The notes below the pieces were generated by a model. That model worked only from the letters and a program-made list of their open reading frames with translations. It did not search any database and had not been told where the DNA came from. The translations under genes were made by a program, and so were the position numbers. DNA of 64,000 nt from Microcoleus sp. FACHB-68 (GTDB lineage: Bacteria; Cyanobacteriota; Cyanobacteriia; Cyanobacteriales; Oscillatoriaceae), in the NCBI RefSeq assembly GCF_014695715.1, contig NZ_JACJOT010000006.1:868001-932000 (forward strand), written 5' to 3'. Below are positions 35,993-45,518 of this stretch, one piece after another; position 1 is the stretch's first letter; each line of letters opens with the position of its first letter.

Positions 35993-37645
35993 ATGGCCAG
36001 CCCCATTGAATTCAATTTATTTGCTCCTTATAACAAAGGAGCAGCCTTAATTGGATCGTTTTCTAATTGGGAAGAGATCCCGATGGAAAAAGGCGAAGAT
36101 GGTTATTTTCGCACCCAAGTTGACCTAGAAGATGGTGTTTATCAATATAAATTCCGGGTTCAATCTAAATCATGGTTTTTTGAACCGGATCAATGGGTCG
36201 ATGTCGTCGATCCTTACGCAACAGATATTGATAATCCCACCCAAAATGGCGTGGTGCGGATTAAAGAGGGTGAGCGCATTATTGATACCTACGTTTGGCA
36301 ACACGATGACAAACCATTGCCGGCAGACAGTGAATTAGTCATTTATGAAATGCACGTTGGGGATTTTTCTGGCGGTGAAGATGACCCTTATGCACGGGGA
36401 CAGTACAAGCACGTTATTGAAAAATTAGATCACCTTTGTGAGTTGGGGATTAATGCGATTGAGCTGATGCCGGTGAAAGAATATCCCGGCGATTACAGCT
36501 GGGGGTATAACCCGCGACACTTCTTTGCAACCGAGTCCAGTTATGGCAGCACAGAAGATTTAAAACGCTTAATTGATGAGTGCCACGGGCGGGGCATTCG
36601 AGTGATTATGGACGGGATTTATAACCACTCAGAAGCTGAAAGTCCGTTGACTCAAATAGACCACGATTACTGGTATCATCACTCACCACGCGACCCCGAT
36701 AATAACTGGGGACCAGAGTTTAATTACGAACATTATGACGAAAACTTAGATCTCAAGCCGGCTTGGAAATTTACTGGCGACACTGTTCGTTTTTGGGTTC
36801 AAGAATATCACATTGATGGCATTCGCTACGATGCTGCCAGACAAATTGCCAACTACGATTTCATGCACTGGATTGCTCAAGAAGCGAAGCAAGCTGCTGG
36901 GCCGAAGCCATTTTATAACATCGCCGAACACATTCCGGAAACGGCGAGCATCACGAACTTTGACGGGCCGATGGATGCCTGCTGGCACGACAGTTTCTAT
37001 CACTGTGTTTTAGAACATATCTGCGGCGATACCTTTGATTTAGAGCGCCTCAAAGAGGTGATCGATTGTAAACGTCAAGGCTTTATGGGAGCCACGAATG
37101 TTATCAATTACACAACCAATCACGACCACAATCATGTTTTAGCAGAATTAGGTGAGCGCGGGATCATAGGAGAGGCGGCATTTAAGCGCAGAAAGTTAGG
37201 GGCTGTGATTACAATGACTTCAGTAGGGGTTCCCTTGCTGTGGATGGGTGAAGAATTTGGGGAATACAAATACAAAACCCAAGAACAAGCCAAAATCGAT
37301 TGGACGTTATTAGGACATGACGACAATCGCGGTTTGTTTGAATTTATGAAAGGCTTGATTTTTCTGCGTAAAAGCACTCATGCTCTGTATACAGAAAATA
37401 TCGACTTTTTCCATGAAGATGCAGACTCAAAGGTGTTTGCCTACACGCGCTGGAATGGTGAAGGTTCTCGTGTGGTGGTTGTGGCTAACTTCTCAGATAA
37501 CTATCTGGGCGGGTACACGGTTCCTAATTTCCCGGAAAATGGAACTTGGCACGAATGGACCGGCAATTATGACGTGGAAGCCGGCGATAACAGCATCATG
37601 ATTGACTTGCCAGAATACGAAGCCAAAGTCTTTGTCTGGCACTAA
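35993..37645 (+). CDS. GH13 alpha-amylase-family glucan enzyme with CBM48
   Basis: The 550-residue protein has an N-terminal CBM48-type domain (about 1-95, FNLFAPYNKGAALIGSFSNW) and a GH13 barrel. Region I is VIMDGIYNHS, the nucleophile Asp is in DGIRYDAAR, the acid Glu in NIAEHIPE, and the third Asp in TTNHDHN, so the triad is complete. A C-terminal beta domain ends at VFVWH. The layout resembles branching enzymes and trehalohydrolases, but it is shorter than GlgB; the exact reaction is open. There is no signal peptide, so it probably acts on internal glycogen. A clear terminator follows. A degenerate copy of its first 55 codons lies at 44240-44410. Confidence 0.9.
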   Translation: MASPIEFNLFAPYNKGAALIGSFSNWEEIPMEKGEDGYFRTQVDLEDGVYQYKFRVQSKSWFFEPDQWVDVVDPYATDIDNPTQNGVVRIKEGERIIDTYVWQHDDKPLPADSELVIYEMHVGDFSGGEDDPYARGQYKHVIEKLDHLCELGINAIELMPVKEYPGDYSWGYNPRHFFATESSYGSTEDLKRLIDECHGRGIRVIMDGIYNHSEAESPLTQIDHDYWYHHSPRDPDNNWGPEFNYEHYDENLDLKPAWKFTGDTVRFWVQEYHIDGIRYDAARQIANYDFMHWIAQEAKQAAGPKPFYNIAEHIPETASITNFDGPMDACWHDSFYHCVLEHICGDTFDLERLKEVIDCKRQGFMGATNVINYTTNHDHNHVLAELGERGIIGEAAFKRRKLGAVITMTSVGVPLLWMGEEFGEYKYKTQEQAKIDWTLLGHDDNRGLFEFMKGLIFLRKSTHALYTENIDFFHEDADSKVFAYTRWNGEGSRVVVVANFSDNYLGGYTVPNFPENGTWHEWTGNYDVEAGDNSIMIDLPEYEAKVFVWH

Positions 37646-37668
37646 TTAAATTGCCTTTAAATACAAGG

Positions 37669-37700
37669 GAACGCAGAGTGACATCACCCTGCGTTCTTTT
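37669..37700 (+). terminator. Terminator after the GH13 gene
   Basis: GAACGCAG (37669-37676) pairs perfectly with CTGCGTTC (37689-37696), followed by TTTT. Confidence 0.75.
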
Positions 37701-37759
37701 GTGTTTACCTGTGCGTCGTTAAAAACCTTTTGCACCGGCACCGGCAAACAAATTTTAGC

Positions 37760-39670
37760 TCACAAAACTGTCCCAACTTCCTTGAGATACACGCGCACTA
37801 AGGGTTCCCCTTCTCCCAGCCGGTACTGTTCGATCAAGCCTTCGCGTCGGATAGAAATGTTATCTGACTCATTGATAATGATGGTAGAATCCTCCGGAAC
37901 GTTGTGTGCAAGCATCATTTCGGTTTCCGTGGGATTATCCAAAACCACCATATTGCTGTATTCGTAAAACATTCCATCACTTTCCAGGATGGCTTCGCAG
38001 TATTCCGCAATCAGCAAGTCAAGCTTGGGATGACGCACGAGGTTTTGAATGTTGGTGTTGTAATCTTTGTGCAGGTTCTTTTCTGAGCGATTGATAAAGA
38101 CGCCCTCACGGCAGACAGCGCCGATTATCCAGTCGGGGTGCTGCAAAAGAATATGGTCAATGATTTCTTGGAGTTCTTTAACTGAAATCCGGTTGAAGGT
38201 GATGATCGGGATTCTCGCCTCTGCGCCGGCTTTAAAGAACGTTTCCAAAATAAATGAAGGCACATCAACGCTTTCACCAATCGCCGGATTCAGGTGCATG
38301 AAGATGCCCGGTGCGGAATTGATTTCAAGAATGCCAAAGTTGCCATCTTTCCAAGAGGTCGAGAGATTTTTGGCAATGACATCAATCCCCAAACAAGTCA
38401 GACGGAAGTGCTGAGCAATGTCTTGCGCCAGGATAATGTTGTCAGGGTGAACAGTGCGCGTTGCATCGATGCTAACCCCGCCGGCAGAGAGGTTGGCGAC
38501 TTTGCGAAGAAACACCGTGCGGTCTTTCTCAATGACGCTGTCAATGGATAAGCCTTGTTCTTCTAAGTACATTTTCATCGACTCGTCGCACTGAATTTTG
38601 CTCAGAGGCGAGGTGGGTGTGTCTAAACGGGTTGCCGTCCGGTTTTGCCGGTCAATTAATTCGCTAATGGTTGATTTTCCGTCCCCGATCACAGATGCAG
38701 GCCGGCGTTCAGTCGCGGCAACAAATCTGCCATTGACGCACAGCAAGCGAAAATCTGCCCCGGAAATGCTTTTTTCAACAATGATATCTGCCGATTGGCC
38801 CTCTGGAATGGCATCGACTGCCCTGTTATACGCAAAGATCAGTTCTTCTTTGTCTTGCACATCAGCCGTCACGCCAATGCCTTTATGCCCGATCACCGGC
38901 TTCACGGCAACTGGGTAGCCAATTGCTCTGGCTGCTGCGATGGCATCCTCACGGGATCGGACGATATCACCCTTAGGAACCGGGAACCCCAGAGTTTGCA
39001 GAAATGCTTTACAGTCATCCTTGCGAGTGGTGAAATCTGAATCAATATGGCTGTCACAATCAAACGTGGTGGCAATGCCTCGAATCAGTTTTTTGCCATA
39101 GCCGTATTGCACAAGTCCTTCATCCCACAGATAAAATGTGGGAATGCCTTTGTCGCTGGCTGTTCGCCACAGAGTATAGACTGTTGGCCCGCCGTAAACC
39201 GAATGCCGGAAAAGATTTTGAAAGGTTTTGATTTGACTGTCTAAGTCAAAGCGATCACCTTGAGTGATGGCTTCAAACCAATCCCAAACGCAGTAAACAA
39301 CTGCCCGATTGGTGCGTGCGTGCAGTGCTTGAACCCCAATTCTCACACAATTTGCTAAAGGTTTGAGACTCCAGCGATCTAGGTGCAAACCCATGTCTAG
39401 TTTGCCAACTTCTGAGACGGTTCGGGCAAACAGATGAGCGAAGGATTCGTAATTCTCATCGCGGATGTGGGGGTAGCGATCCCCAATGATCGAGACATAA
39501 TCCTCGATGCTTAAGGGATGCAGATGGCCGGTGAGGGCAAAGTCGAAAACTAGCGCCGCCCTGTCTAAGTAAGGATTCGGGCCGATGTAATATTTGAGGT
39601 TGAAAATGTCGAAGGCGTCGCTCTTTCTGGCATTGACGCGATATTTATCGATGAGAGTTTCTTGAATCAT
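37760..39670 (-). CDS. cphA2: Cyanophycin synthetase-like protein, CphA2 type
   Basis: The 636-residue protein matches the central ATP-grasp part of cyanophycin synthetase: GFPVPKGDIV, PVAVKPVIGHKGIGVT, ASVIGDGKSTISELI, ANLSAGGVSIDATRTVHP and ILEINSAPGIFMH. The C-terminal Mur-ligase-like part is cut down to about 140 residues and lacks the GxxGK(T) ATP site of CphA1. This is the build of CphA2, reported to polymerise beta-aspartyl-arginine. The N-terminal 200 residues are diverged from CphA1. The enzyme is cytosolic. cphB lies 2.8 kb away in the opposite direction, and CphA1 is not in the window. Confidence 0.78.
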   Translation of the reverse strand: MIQETLIDKYRVNARKSDAFDIFNLKYYIGPNPYLDRAALVFDFALTGHLHPLSIEDYVSIIGDRYPHIRDENYESFAHLFARTVSEVGKLDMGLHLDRWSLKPLANCVRIGVQALHARTNRAVVYCVWDWFEAITQGDRFDLDSQIKTFQNLFRHSVYGGPTVYTLWRTASDKGIPTFYLWDEGLVQYGYGKKLIRGIATTFDCDSHIDSDFTTRKDDCKAFLQTLGFPVPKGDIVRSREDAIAAARAIGYPVAVKPVIGHKGIGVTADVQDKEELIFAYNRAVDAIPEGQSADIIVEKSISGADFRLLCVNGRFVAATERRPASVIGDGKSTISELIDRQNRTATRLDTPTSPLSKIQCDESMKMYLEEQGLSIDSVIEKDRTVFLRKVANLSAGGVSIDATRTVHPDNIILAQDIAQHFRLTCLGIDVIAKNLSTSWKDGNFGILEINSAPGIFMHLNPAIGESVDVPSFILETFFKAGAEARIPIITFNRISVKELQEIIDHILLQHPDWIIGAVCREGVFINRSEKNLHKDYNTNIQNLVRHPKLDLLIAEYCEAILESDGMFYEYSNMVVLDNPTETEMMLAHNVPEDSTIIINESDNISIRREGLIEQYRLGEGEPLVRVYLKEVGTVL

Positions 39671-40234
39671 TGATTACCTCCGTTTGGCTAAACACCCTTA
39701 AAATCTAGACACTTGAGCGCGTTTACCCCAGCCCTCTTGTTATCTGAGGTAGGCTTTTGATTGCCGATGCCGGCACAACCGATTAATTAAGTAAGCGTGT
39801 CGGGCTTTCTCAACCAAATGAAAGCCTGGGCTAGGCGAAACGCATTTTGCCCTCTAGTTCAGCTAGAGCGTAACGCTATTTCTGTTGTCTTTTCAGCTAC
39901 CCAAAGGCATACTCCATTCAAGGTTAAGGTAAGCTTTAAGGTTTTGGCACCCACAGCCGGATACTCAGTTTTATTACTAATTTGCACAAACAAAATTCTT
40001 GAAACATCCTTGGGCGCTGCTTTTTTATTTATTTTCATGCAATTTAAACATAATTTAATAAAAATTGTCATAGAACACAAAAGGCCGCAGTAAAGCTTAT
40101 TTCTGAGTAATTGTACTTACAGTTAATCAGGGGCGGATTCGATTGAGCAGAAGATATAACTTTTGACAGGTGTAATGACCTCCACAATATTGATAAATAG
40201 AATGTATAAGAAAACACTAAGGAGACAGCAAAAT
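39671..40234. other. Intergenic stretch, 564 bp
   Basis: The region between the CphA2-like gene and a small gene is AT-rich towards the end. One open frame of 98 codons lacks a ribosome site and shows no family-like sequence, so I left it out. The TGTATAAG near 40203 could be a -10 region for the downstream small gene. Confidence 0.4.
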
Positions 40235-40435
40235 ATGAATGCTACACAGGCTGATCTCAGAGATGAAGTTCACAAACTAGCTGAGGAAGCTTTTCATCGC
40301 AAACTCATTTCTGGTTATGGCGATGGAGCAAACAGCAACGAATACCAAATTGTATACGAGGGCAAACCCAGACATTTCTCCCTTGAGCACGCTCGCTCTT
40401 TATTACTTAACTTAACAAAACCGCTGCGTGTGTAA
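40235..40435 (+). CDS. Small conserved-type hypothetical protein (66 aa)
   Basis: I do not recognise a named family. The protein has 66 residues, is soluble and slightly basic, with helical ends and a central YQIVYEGKPRHFSLEHARS segment. The ATG at 40235 follows AAGGAGAC, a strong ribosome site, and 24 upstream in-frame codons are not needed. A terminator (40555-40580) lies 120 bases downstream. No neighbour gives a functional hint. Confidence 0.65.
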   Translation: MNATQADLRDEVHKLAEEAFHRKLISGYGDGANSNEYQIVYEGKPRHFSLEHARSLLLNLTKPLRV

Positions 40436-40953
40436 GTGAGTAAACCGCCAGAATATGTGTTTTGCCCGGTGCTGTCGGCTTAAAAGAGTAACCTAATTTC
40501 TCAAACAGCTCTTTCTGACTTCGATTTTCTTTGAGTTTAGCAATCACCCTAATGCCCCTTGAGCAGGGGTTATTTTTTTTGAAGGGTCACTTTTAGCTGT
40601 CAAACATTCGCTGTGGTGTTTAAAAATTACTCATCTTGTTGTAGAAAATATAAACATCGTTAGGCTTGTTTGTTTCAATTTAAGATTGTCAATTTTAATG
40701 ATTATTTAAGATAAACACACTTACGAGTGTCTTTCGCTATTCGCCTAAGTCAATCAAAGATTTATAAAATTAGCCGCCGCTCATATCTGTCTTTAGTTGG
40801 GCAAAAGCTCTACCTTTGGTTGATGAAGCTGTGACTGTAATTAATTATAATTGTACAAATTATAAAATTTTTCCCTCAGCTTAAAAAGTTGAAATTCAGC
40901 CCTCACCAGGTAGTGAGCCATACATAAGCAGATTTAGAAGGCATTAAGAAGCT
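40436..40953. other. Intergenic stretch, 518 bp, with terminator
   Basis: Apart from the terminator at 40555-40580 the region is AT-rich and I see no gene in it. Confidence 0.45.
40555..40580 (+). terminator. Rho-independent terminator
   Basis: CCCCT (40555-40559) pairs with AGGGG (40565-40569) over TGAGC, followed by TTATTTTTTTT. It probably ends the 66-residue protein's transcript. Confidence 0.7.
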
Positions 40954-41172
40954 ATGATCCTATCTCCCGTTTGTTTAATTACTTTAGTGGCTGCTATGGT
41001 AGCAGTTTGGACTCTCCTGAATACAACAAATGCCTTATTCACCCTTGTTGCTTTAGGGGCGGTCATTGTTTGCTGCCTGTTGGGTTTTACCTTCGCTCCC
41101 TTGCCGCTGCGAGTTTTGATAGTATTCACCGTTATTGGTGCAGATTGGCTGCAAGTTTCAAGTAGAAGCTAG
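40954..41172 (+). CDS. Possible small two-helix membrane protein (72 aa)
   Basis: The 72-residue product is almost entirely hydrophobic with two predicted membrane helices (about 4-22 and 27-46) and a third hydrophobic stretch near the end (about 51-66). The ATG at 40954 has only a weak AAGAAG ribosome site. I do not recognise the family. It may be real because hydrophobic periodicity is kept throughout, but a chance frame is possible. Confidence 0.4.
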   Translation: MILSPVCLITLVAAMVAVWTLLNTTNALFTLVALGAVIVCCLLGFTFAPLPLRVLIVFTVIGADWLQVSSRS

Positions 41173-41946
41173 CCAAGAATAAGGGAATTTTAGCCCATTG
41201 CATAAGCCGCAAAAGCACGTGGCGTTTTTGGGTTTTGTCTGGGAAATTTTTGCGGGGTGCCGGCTTAAATGCCCTTGAAGAGAAATGGGTTGAGGGCTAC
41301 CCTGCGCCGCGCATCAAATGGCTATTGCCGGCTGGAAAGACTCGCCTAATCCGTGTGAAATTAAAAAAGTTAAGATTAGACATTAAAAATTCCCTGTTTA
41401 GGGCGGCTGTAACATGGGAACATTAAGTTTAGAGCCGGCAGGGGTTTGTCCATACGCTGCGTGAGAACCAAAGGAAAGCCGGTTTAAAAAGGTGGGCCAC
41501 AAAAGGTTTTCTTCAGCGAGTATTCCTGATTACTAAAAAACTTAACCTTAAAATACTCCTTAAGTTATATCAAAATCCTCTGTGAGGATGAAGCTGTTCT
41601 TCTGTCGTAGTTGTTAGACTAAAATTCAGCAACCAGGCTTTCTAAATTATCTTCAGGATTTTATTTAATTAGGAAGAGATAGTTTGACCCAGCACAGGGG
41701 GTTTAAACTAAATCATTATTCTTAACAAATTGCATCAATAGTTTGTTAAAGTTAACCAATTTTTTGTTTGCAAAACTCATAATTAACTGAGTAAGATGTC
41801 AGAAGATGATGTTTGTGTAGCACATCCGAAACCCTTTGACTGAAATCATACTGAGTTGCTTTCATGATTTTAGAGGAGTTACTGGAAGCTGGAGCGGTTC
41901 CCCTACTGTAGATATCACCCACCCTAGACAATCGAGGATAAAAACT
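41173..41946. other. Intergenic stretch, 774 bp, no gene supported
   Basis: AT-rich region. A 63-codon frame at 41235-41426 starts with TTG, has no ribosome site and was not accepted. I see no clear terminator or RNA family. Confidence 0.4.
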
Positions 41947-42168
41947 ATGATTTCTCAAGATATTATTTTTTTGTTTCGCGAAACAGCTTGCCGGTTTGTC
42001 CTTAGGCAACCTTTAACATCTAAAGAACCTTCTGAATGCCTTTTAAATCTGCCCTGTGGCTGTTCTAATCCGGGGACAGCCATTAAATGTGAAGACTGTC
42101 CTTATCTAGAAGGCTGTTTGTCGCGGGTGAAAAGCTTCGCAGCGCAAAACCGGCACATGAGTGCTTAA
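41947..42168 (+). CDS. Small cysteine-rich hypothetical protein (73 aa)
   Basis: The 73-residue protein has a cysteine cluster in its second half: CLLNLPCGC, then KCEDCPYLEGC. A Cys-x2-Cys-x5-Cys group and a Cys-x-Cys pair could bind zinc or an Fe-S cluster. The ATG at 41947 follows GAGGA. The frame is open 37 codons further upstream but that part looks non-coding. I do not recognise the family. It lies 283 bases before cphB on the same strand. Confidence 0.55.
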   Translation: MISQDIIFLFRETACRFVLRQPLTSKEPSECLLNLPCGCSNPGTAIKCEDCPYLEGCLSRVKSFAAQNRHMSA

Positions 42169-42451
42169 GGATTGCTGGCAAATGTGGCCAGCTTTGTCTG
42201 TCCTCAAGCCCAGCACTTTTTAGAGGGCCGGCACCGGGAGCTAAAATGCTCAATTTTGCCACATTCCGACCCGCTCACCGAACTTTAAAAAAAAGTTAAT
42301 CATTGGTGCGGTTGGCGGCATTCACGAAAGGGGTGAGAAGGGTTCCTAATTTTTGTTTAATTTTATGTCTCAATCTATACCTAGAGGATGTGTTAGGGAA
42401 GTACATTGTCATGGTTTATTAATAGTTAACTTACTCAGCATTTGAGACACT

Positions 42452-43279
42452 ATGTTGGAAAATCAAAACCGTGGACAATTAGTCATTATTGGTGGGGCGG
42501 AAGAGAAGGAAGGAGAATGCAAAATCCTTCGGGAATTCGTGCGACGCGCCGGCGGCGTTAAAGCTAGAATTGCCGTGATGACGGCTGCAACCAGTCTGCC
42601 TAGAGAAGTCGGAGACAACTATGTCAGAGTGTTTGAGCGGTTGGGAGCTGAAGATGTTCAAGTCGTTAACACCGAACGTCGGGAAGATGCGAGTGACTCC
42701 AGGTACTTAGAAATCATTGAAAATTGCAGCGGCGTCTTTTTCACCGGCGGCGATCAAGCCCGCATTACCGATTTGTTAAAAGACACCGAAATCGATGCAG
42801 CCATTCACAGACGCTACGCTGAAGGAATTGTTGTGGGGGGAACCAGTGCCGGCGCGGCAATGATGCCCGACGAAATGATTATTGAGGGAGACTCTGAGAC
42901 AAATCCTCGCGTGGATGTGGTGGCAATGGGTCCCGGCATGGGCTTCCTACCAGGGATTGTGGTAGATCAGCATTTCGCACAGCGTGGACGCTTGGGGCGC
43001 TTAATCTCTGCACTAGCACAGCAGCCGGCAGTTTTGGGATTAGGAATCGACGAGAACACAGCAATCATTGTCAACGGCGATGAGTTTGAAGTTGTGGGCG
43101 AAGGCGCGGTGACAGTCATCGATGAAACCGAAAAAACCCATGACAACATTGATGGACTCTTGAAAGATGAGGCTTTAGCCGTTTGCGGTGCTAAGCTTCA
43201 CATTCTGCCACATGGATATCGCTTTAACTTAAAAACCCGAAAGCCGATTCTTGAGAGAGTTGCTGCGCCGGCTGCCTAA
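42452..43279 (+). CDS. cphB: Cyanophycinase
   Basis: CphB is a serine hydrolase that cuts cyanophycin into beta-aspartyl-arginine dipeptides. The protein has 275 residues, the usual size. The nucleophile S132 is in the lipase-like GGTSAGAAMM box; GQLVIIGGAEEKEG, FFTGGDQARI and VDQHFAQRGR are family marks. It is intracellular, with no signal peptide. In many cyanobacteria cphB precedes cphA1; here a 265-bp gap and an unrelated minus-strand gene follow instead. Confidence 0.96.
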   Translation: MLENQNRGQLVIIGGAEEKEGECKILREFVRRAGGVKARIAVMTAATSLPREVGDNYVRVFERLGAEDVQVVNTERREDASDSRYLEIIENCSGVFFTGGDQARITDLLKDTEIDAAIHRRYAEGIVVGGTSAGAAMMPDEMIIEGDSETNPRVDVVAMGPGMGFLPGIVVDQHFAQRGRLGRLISALAQQPAVLGLGIDENTAIIVNGDEFEVVGEGAVTVIDETEKTHDNIDGLLKDEALAVCGAKLHILPHGYRFNLKTRKPILERVAAPAA

Positions 43280-43398
43280 GCGGTTTGCGACTTTCGGGGA
43301 TGGATAGAAACACTGCTAATCTTCTGTGGGGCGTTTACTGACGGTTGTATTAAAAGCAATCCGTAAAGCCTCAAAAGAGAAAGGGTATAAAACTGAAA

Positions 43399-43443
43399 AA
43401 TGGGCGAGAGCCGGCATAAATTTGCCGAAATCTCTCGCCCATT
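43399..43443. terminator. Long hairpin after cphB
   Basis: AATGGGCGAGAG (43399-43410) pairs perfectly with CTCTCGCCCATT (43432-43443), with an inner CGGCA/TGCCG stem. It lies 120 bases after cphB, lacks a T-tract, and may serve cphB or the convergent small gene. Confidence 0.55.
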
Positions 43444-43544
43444 CCCGAAAAAACCAGCAGTTTAAACGTTGTTTGTAGGTGCGCTCGTTAGGATTGTTTA
43501 ATCTGAAGCTTGGTAGCGTTAAGAACGAGCGCGTTTAATTGAGT

Positions 43545-43796
43545 TTAAGCACTTTTTAGCTGCTCGCCAACAGAAGACGACTGCGCTTGAGCGGTAGCCA
43601 CTAAGTTCCAGCCGGCACTCCTGAGTTTTTGATACGTTGCCCAGCCCTTTGAGCCTCCTGGAACTTGGTAATCTGGTACTGCAAATTGTGGAAAGGCTTT
43701 ATAGGGTCGCCACGGGTCACTGGCTGCGGTTCGCAGATGCAAAATTTTCTCTCCACTCGCTCCGATCGTGGGTAACCAGCACATTTCTCTAAGCAT
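43545..43796 (-). CDS. Small hypothetical protein (83 aa)
   Basis: I do not recognise a named family. The 83-residue protein starts MLREMCWLPTIGASGEKIL, and its middle is rich in aromatic residues and prolines (DPWRPYKAFPQFAVPDYQVPG). The ATG at 43796 follows GAGGAG at a spacing of about six bases, a strong ribosome site. No signal peptide or membrane segment is seen. It is convergent with cphB. Confidence 0.6.
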   Translation of the reverse strand: MLREMCWLPTIGASGEKILHLRTAASDPWRPYKAFPQFAVPDYQVPGGSKGWATYQKLRSAGWNLVATAQAQSSSVGEQLKSA

Positions 43797-44239
43797 GGGA
43801 AACTCCTCAATATAAATAAGGTGAATTTTGGAGTCAGACAAGTTCACTAGTCAATCGGCCCAGACTGCAATTGCTACCAAGTTATAAATGATCATGAGCA
43901 ACCCAAAGCTCTGGTAAAAACTAGAGAAAGGTTATCCATTCGGGTAATATATAGATAGTTTTTTTATACCCGCTGGCTTTCTACCTATGACCCCATTCTC
44001 GTCATTAAAGTTTCCAATCACCTCTGTCTAAAGCTTTATCTATTTTCAGTAAAAAAGTGTTTCTAAAGCTACAAAACTAGGTTTTTTTATAATCCACAAG
44101 CAGGAAAAGCCCCGTTTCAGTAGCCAATATTACAAATTGTGAAGAGATTTTTATATTTCCGCAGAATGATTATCGGCCTCAGTGAATCCCTCAAAATAGC
44201 TGAATTCATATCGGCGGAAACAAAGTTGAACGATTAAGG
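43797..44239. other. Intergenic stretch, 443 bp, no gene supported
   Basis: The region upstream of the small minus-strand gene probably holds its promoter. No repeat, gene or terminator stands out. Confidence 0.4.
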
Positions 44240-44410
44240 AGCCGCGCCATTGAATTTAAGTTATGTGTTCCTAACAATGCAGCGCAGTTAATTGGCTCAT
44301 TCTCCGACTGGAAAGAAATCTTGATAGAAAAAGGTGAGGATGGCTATTTTCGGACTCAGGCTGAGCTGGAAAATAGCATTGATCACGACAAATTCCGGGT
44401 TCAGCCCTAG
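44240..44410 (+). pseudogene. Degenerate copy of the GH13 gene's CBM48 N-terminus
   Basis: Translated from 44249 the frame reads IEFKLCVPNNAAQLIGSFSD, then WKEILIEKGEDGYFRTQ, and on to FRVQP and a TAG at 44408. This lines up residue for residue, without gaps, with codons 5-58 of the GH13 enzyme at 35993. The start codon is lost (the position matching ATG is changed) and a stop follows the CBM48 core, so only a fragment survives. DNA identity is also obvious, for example AAAAAGGTGAGGATGGCTAT against AAAAAGGCGAAGATGGTTAT. The rest of the enzyme is absent. Confidence 0.85.
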
Positions 44411-44656
44411 AGTGCCTTTGTCCAAAGGAAAGCTGGGAGGGAATGAGCAGGCTTAATTTGGCAGCAGGCTGCGTGAATGGTAGGGAAGATTATTTAACCA
44501 CAGATAAGAGCGCAGCGTGCCGTCAGGCATATACAGATGAGTGCAGCGGATATTTGAAAGGTTCAATTAAGCTTCGTGATTCTATGAGGGGAAAGCGATT
44601 ACGCTGCTTTTCCCCACTGTGGGTATGAGAAAAAAAGATATTTTTAAAACCATCTT

Positions 44657-45439
44657 TTAGCCTAGTAGCAAAGATTGGCCACCATCGATCCACATTTCAG
44701 TGCCGGTGATGTGGCTGGAAGCTTCGGAGGCGAAGAATAGCACTAATTGTGCGACTTGTTCTGAGGTTCCTGGTTTGCCATCTGTTAGGGGAATTTGACC
44801 TTCGGGAAACTCCACCGGCTCTTTTACAGAGTCGATATTACGCTGCTGTGTATTTTGATCAATACTGGTGCTAATGGCACCCGGACAAATCACATTGACG
44901 CGAACTTGGTGTTCAGCCAGTTCGAGTGCAACCATTTTTGCAAAAGCGACTTGACCGGCTTTGGTGGAGGAATAAGCGGTTGCGCCAGTGTTGCTGAAGA
45001 CGCGAGTGCCATTAATTGAAGAAGTGATGATAACAGAACCGCCTTGTTTTTTAAGATAAGGCACCGCATATTTAACCGTAAAAAATGTGCCGGTGAGGTT
45101 AATTTTAATCGTTTTTTCCCATTCTTCAGGTTTTAATTCTTCGATGGGTGCCCAAACACCATTAATGCCGGCATTTGCAAAAACAATATCGAGCCGGCCC
45201 CACTTCTCGGCAACTTGTTGATAAGCTTGTTGCATCTTATCGGCTTCCGAAATATCAGCAATCACCGGCATTGCTTCGCCGCCGCTTTGCTGAATCTGCT
45301 CAACCACTTCTTTCAATTCATCCTCTGTGCGCCCCAGCGCTGCCACCTTTGCGCCTTCTTTGGCGAGCAATTTTGCAGCGGCTTCACCAATCCCAGAGCC
45401 TGCGCCGGTAATGAGCGCTACTTTATCTGCGAGTTGCAT
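44657..45439 (-). CDS. Short-chain dehydrogenase/reductase (SDR)
   Basis: The 260-residue NAD(P)-dependent oxidoreductase has the Rossmann motif TGAGSGIG (about 11-18), the NAG motif in FANAGING and the catalytic Ser and Tyr-x3-Lys in ITSSINGT and AYSSTKAG. The C-terminal IDGGQSLLLG is usual for classical SDRs. The Arg after the second strand (LGRTEDEL) hints at NADPH. The substrate cannot be predicted. It is divergent from the YihY-type gene (79 bp between starts). Confidence 0.93.
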   Translation of the reverse strand: MQLADKVALITGAGSGIGEAAAKLLAKEGAKVAALGRTEDELKEVVEQIQQSGGEAMPVIADISEADKMQQAYQQVAEKWGRLDIVFANAGINGVWAPIEELKPEEWEKTIKINLTGTFFTVKYAVPYLKKQGGSVIITSSINGTRVFSNTGATAYSSTKAGQVAFAKMVALELAEHQVRVNVICPGAISTSIDQNTQQRNIDSVKEPVEFPEGQIPLTDGKPGTSEQVAQLVLFFASEASSHITGTEMWIDGGQSLLLG

Positions 45440-45518
45440 ACACTTTTTCTTCCTTTAGTTAGAAGAAACCTAACCCGTAAAAACGATAAACTTCATCCAT
45501 CTAAAGGAGCAAAATGCC

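Noticed and set aside
39797-40093. 98-codon open frame
   Set aside because: No ribosome site, no terminator and a composition unlike neighbouring proteins.
41235-41426. 63-codon open frame with TTG start
   Set aside because: No ribosome site and no family-like sequence.
44443-44628. 61-codon open frame
   Set aside because: It runs through a CCACAGATAAGAG-type repeat and has no ribosome site.
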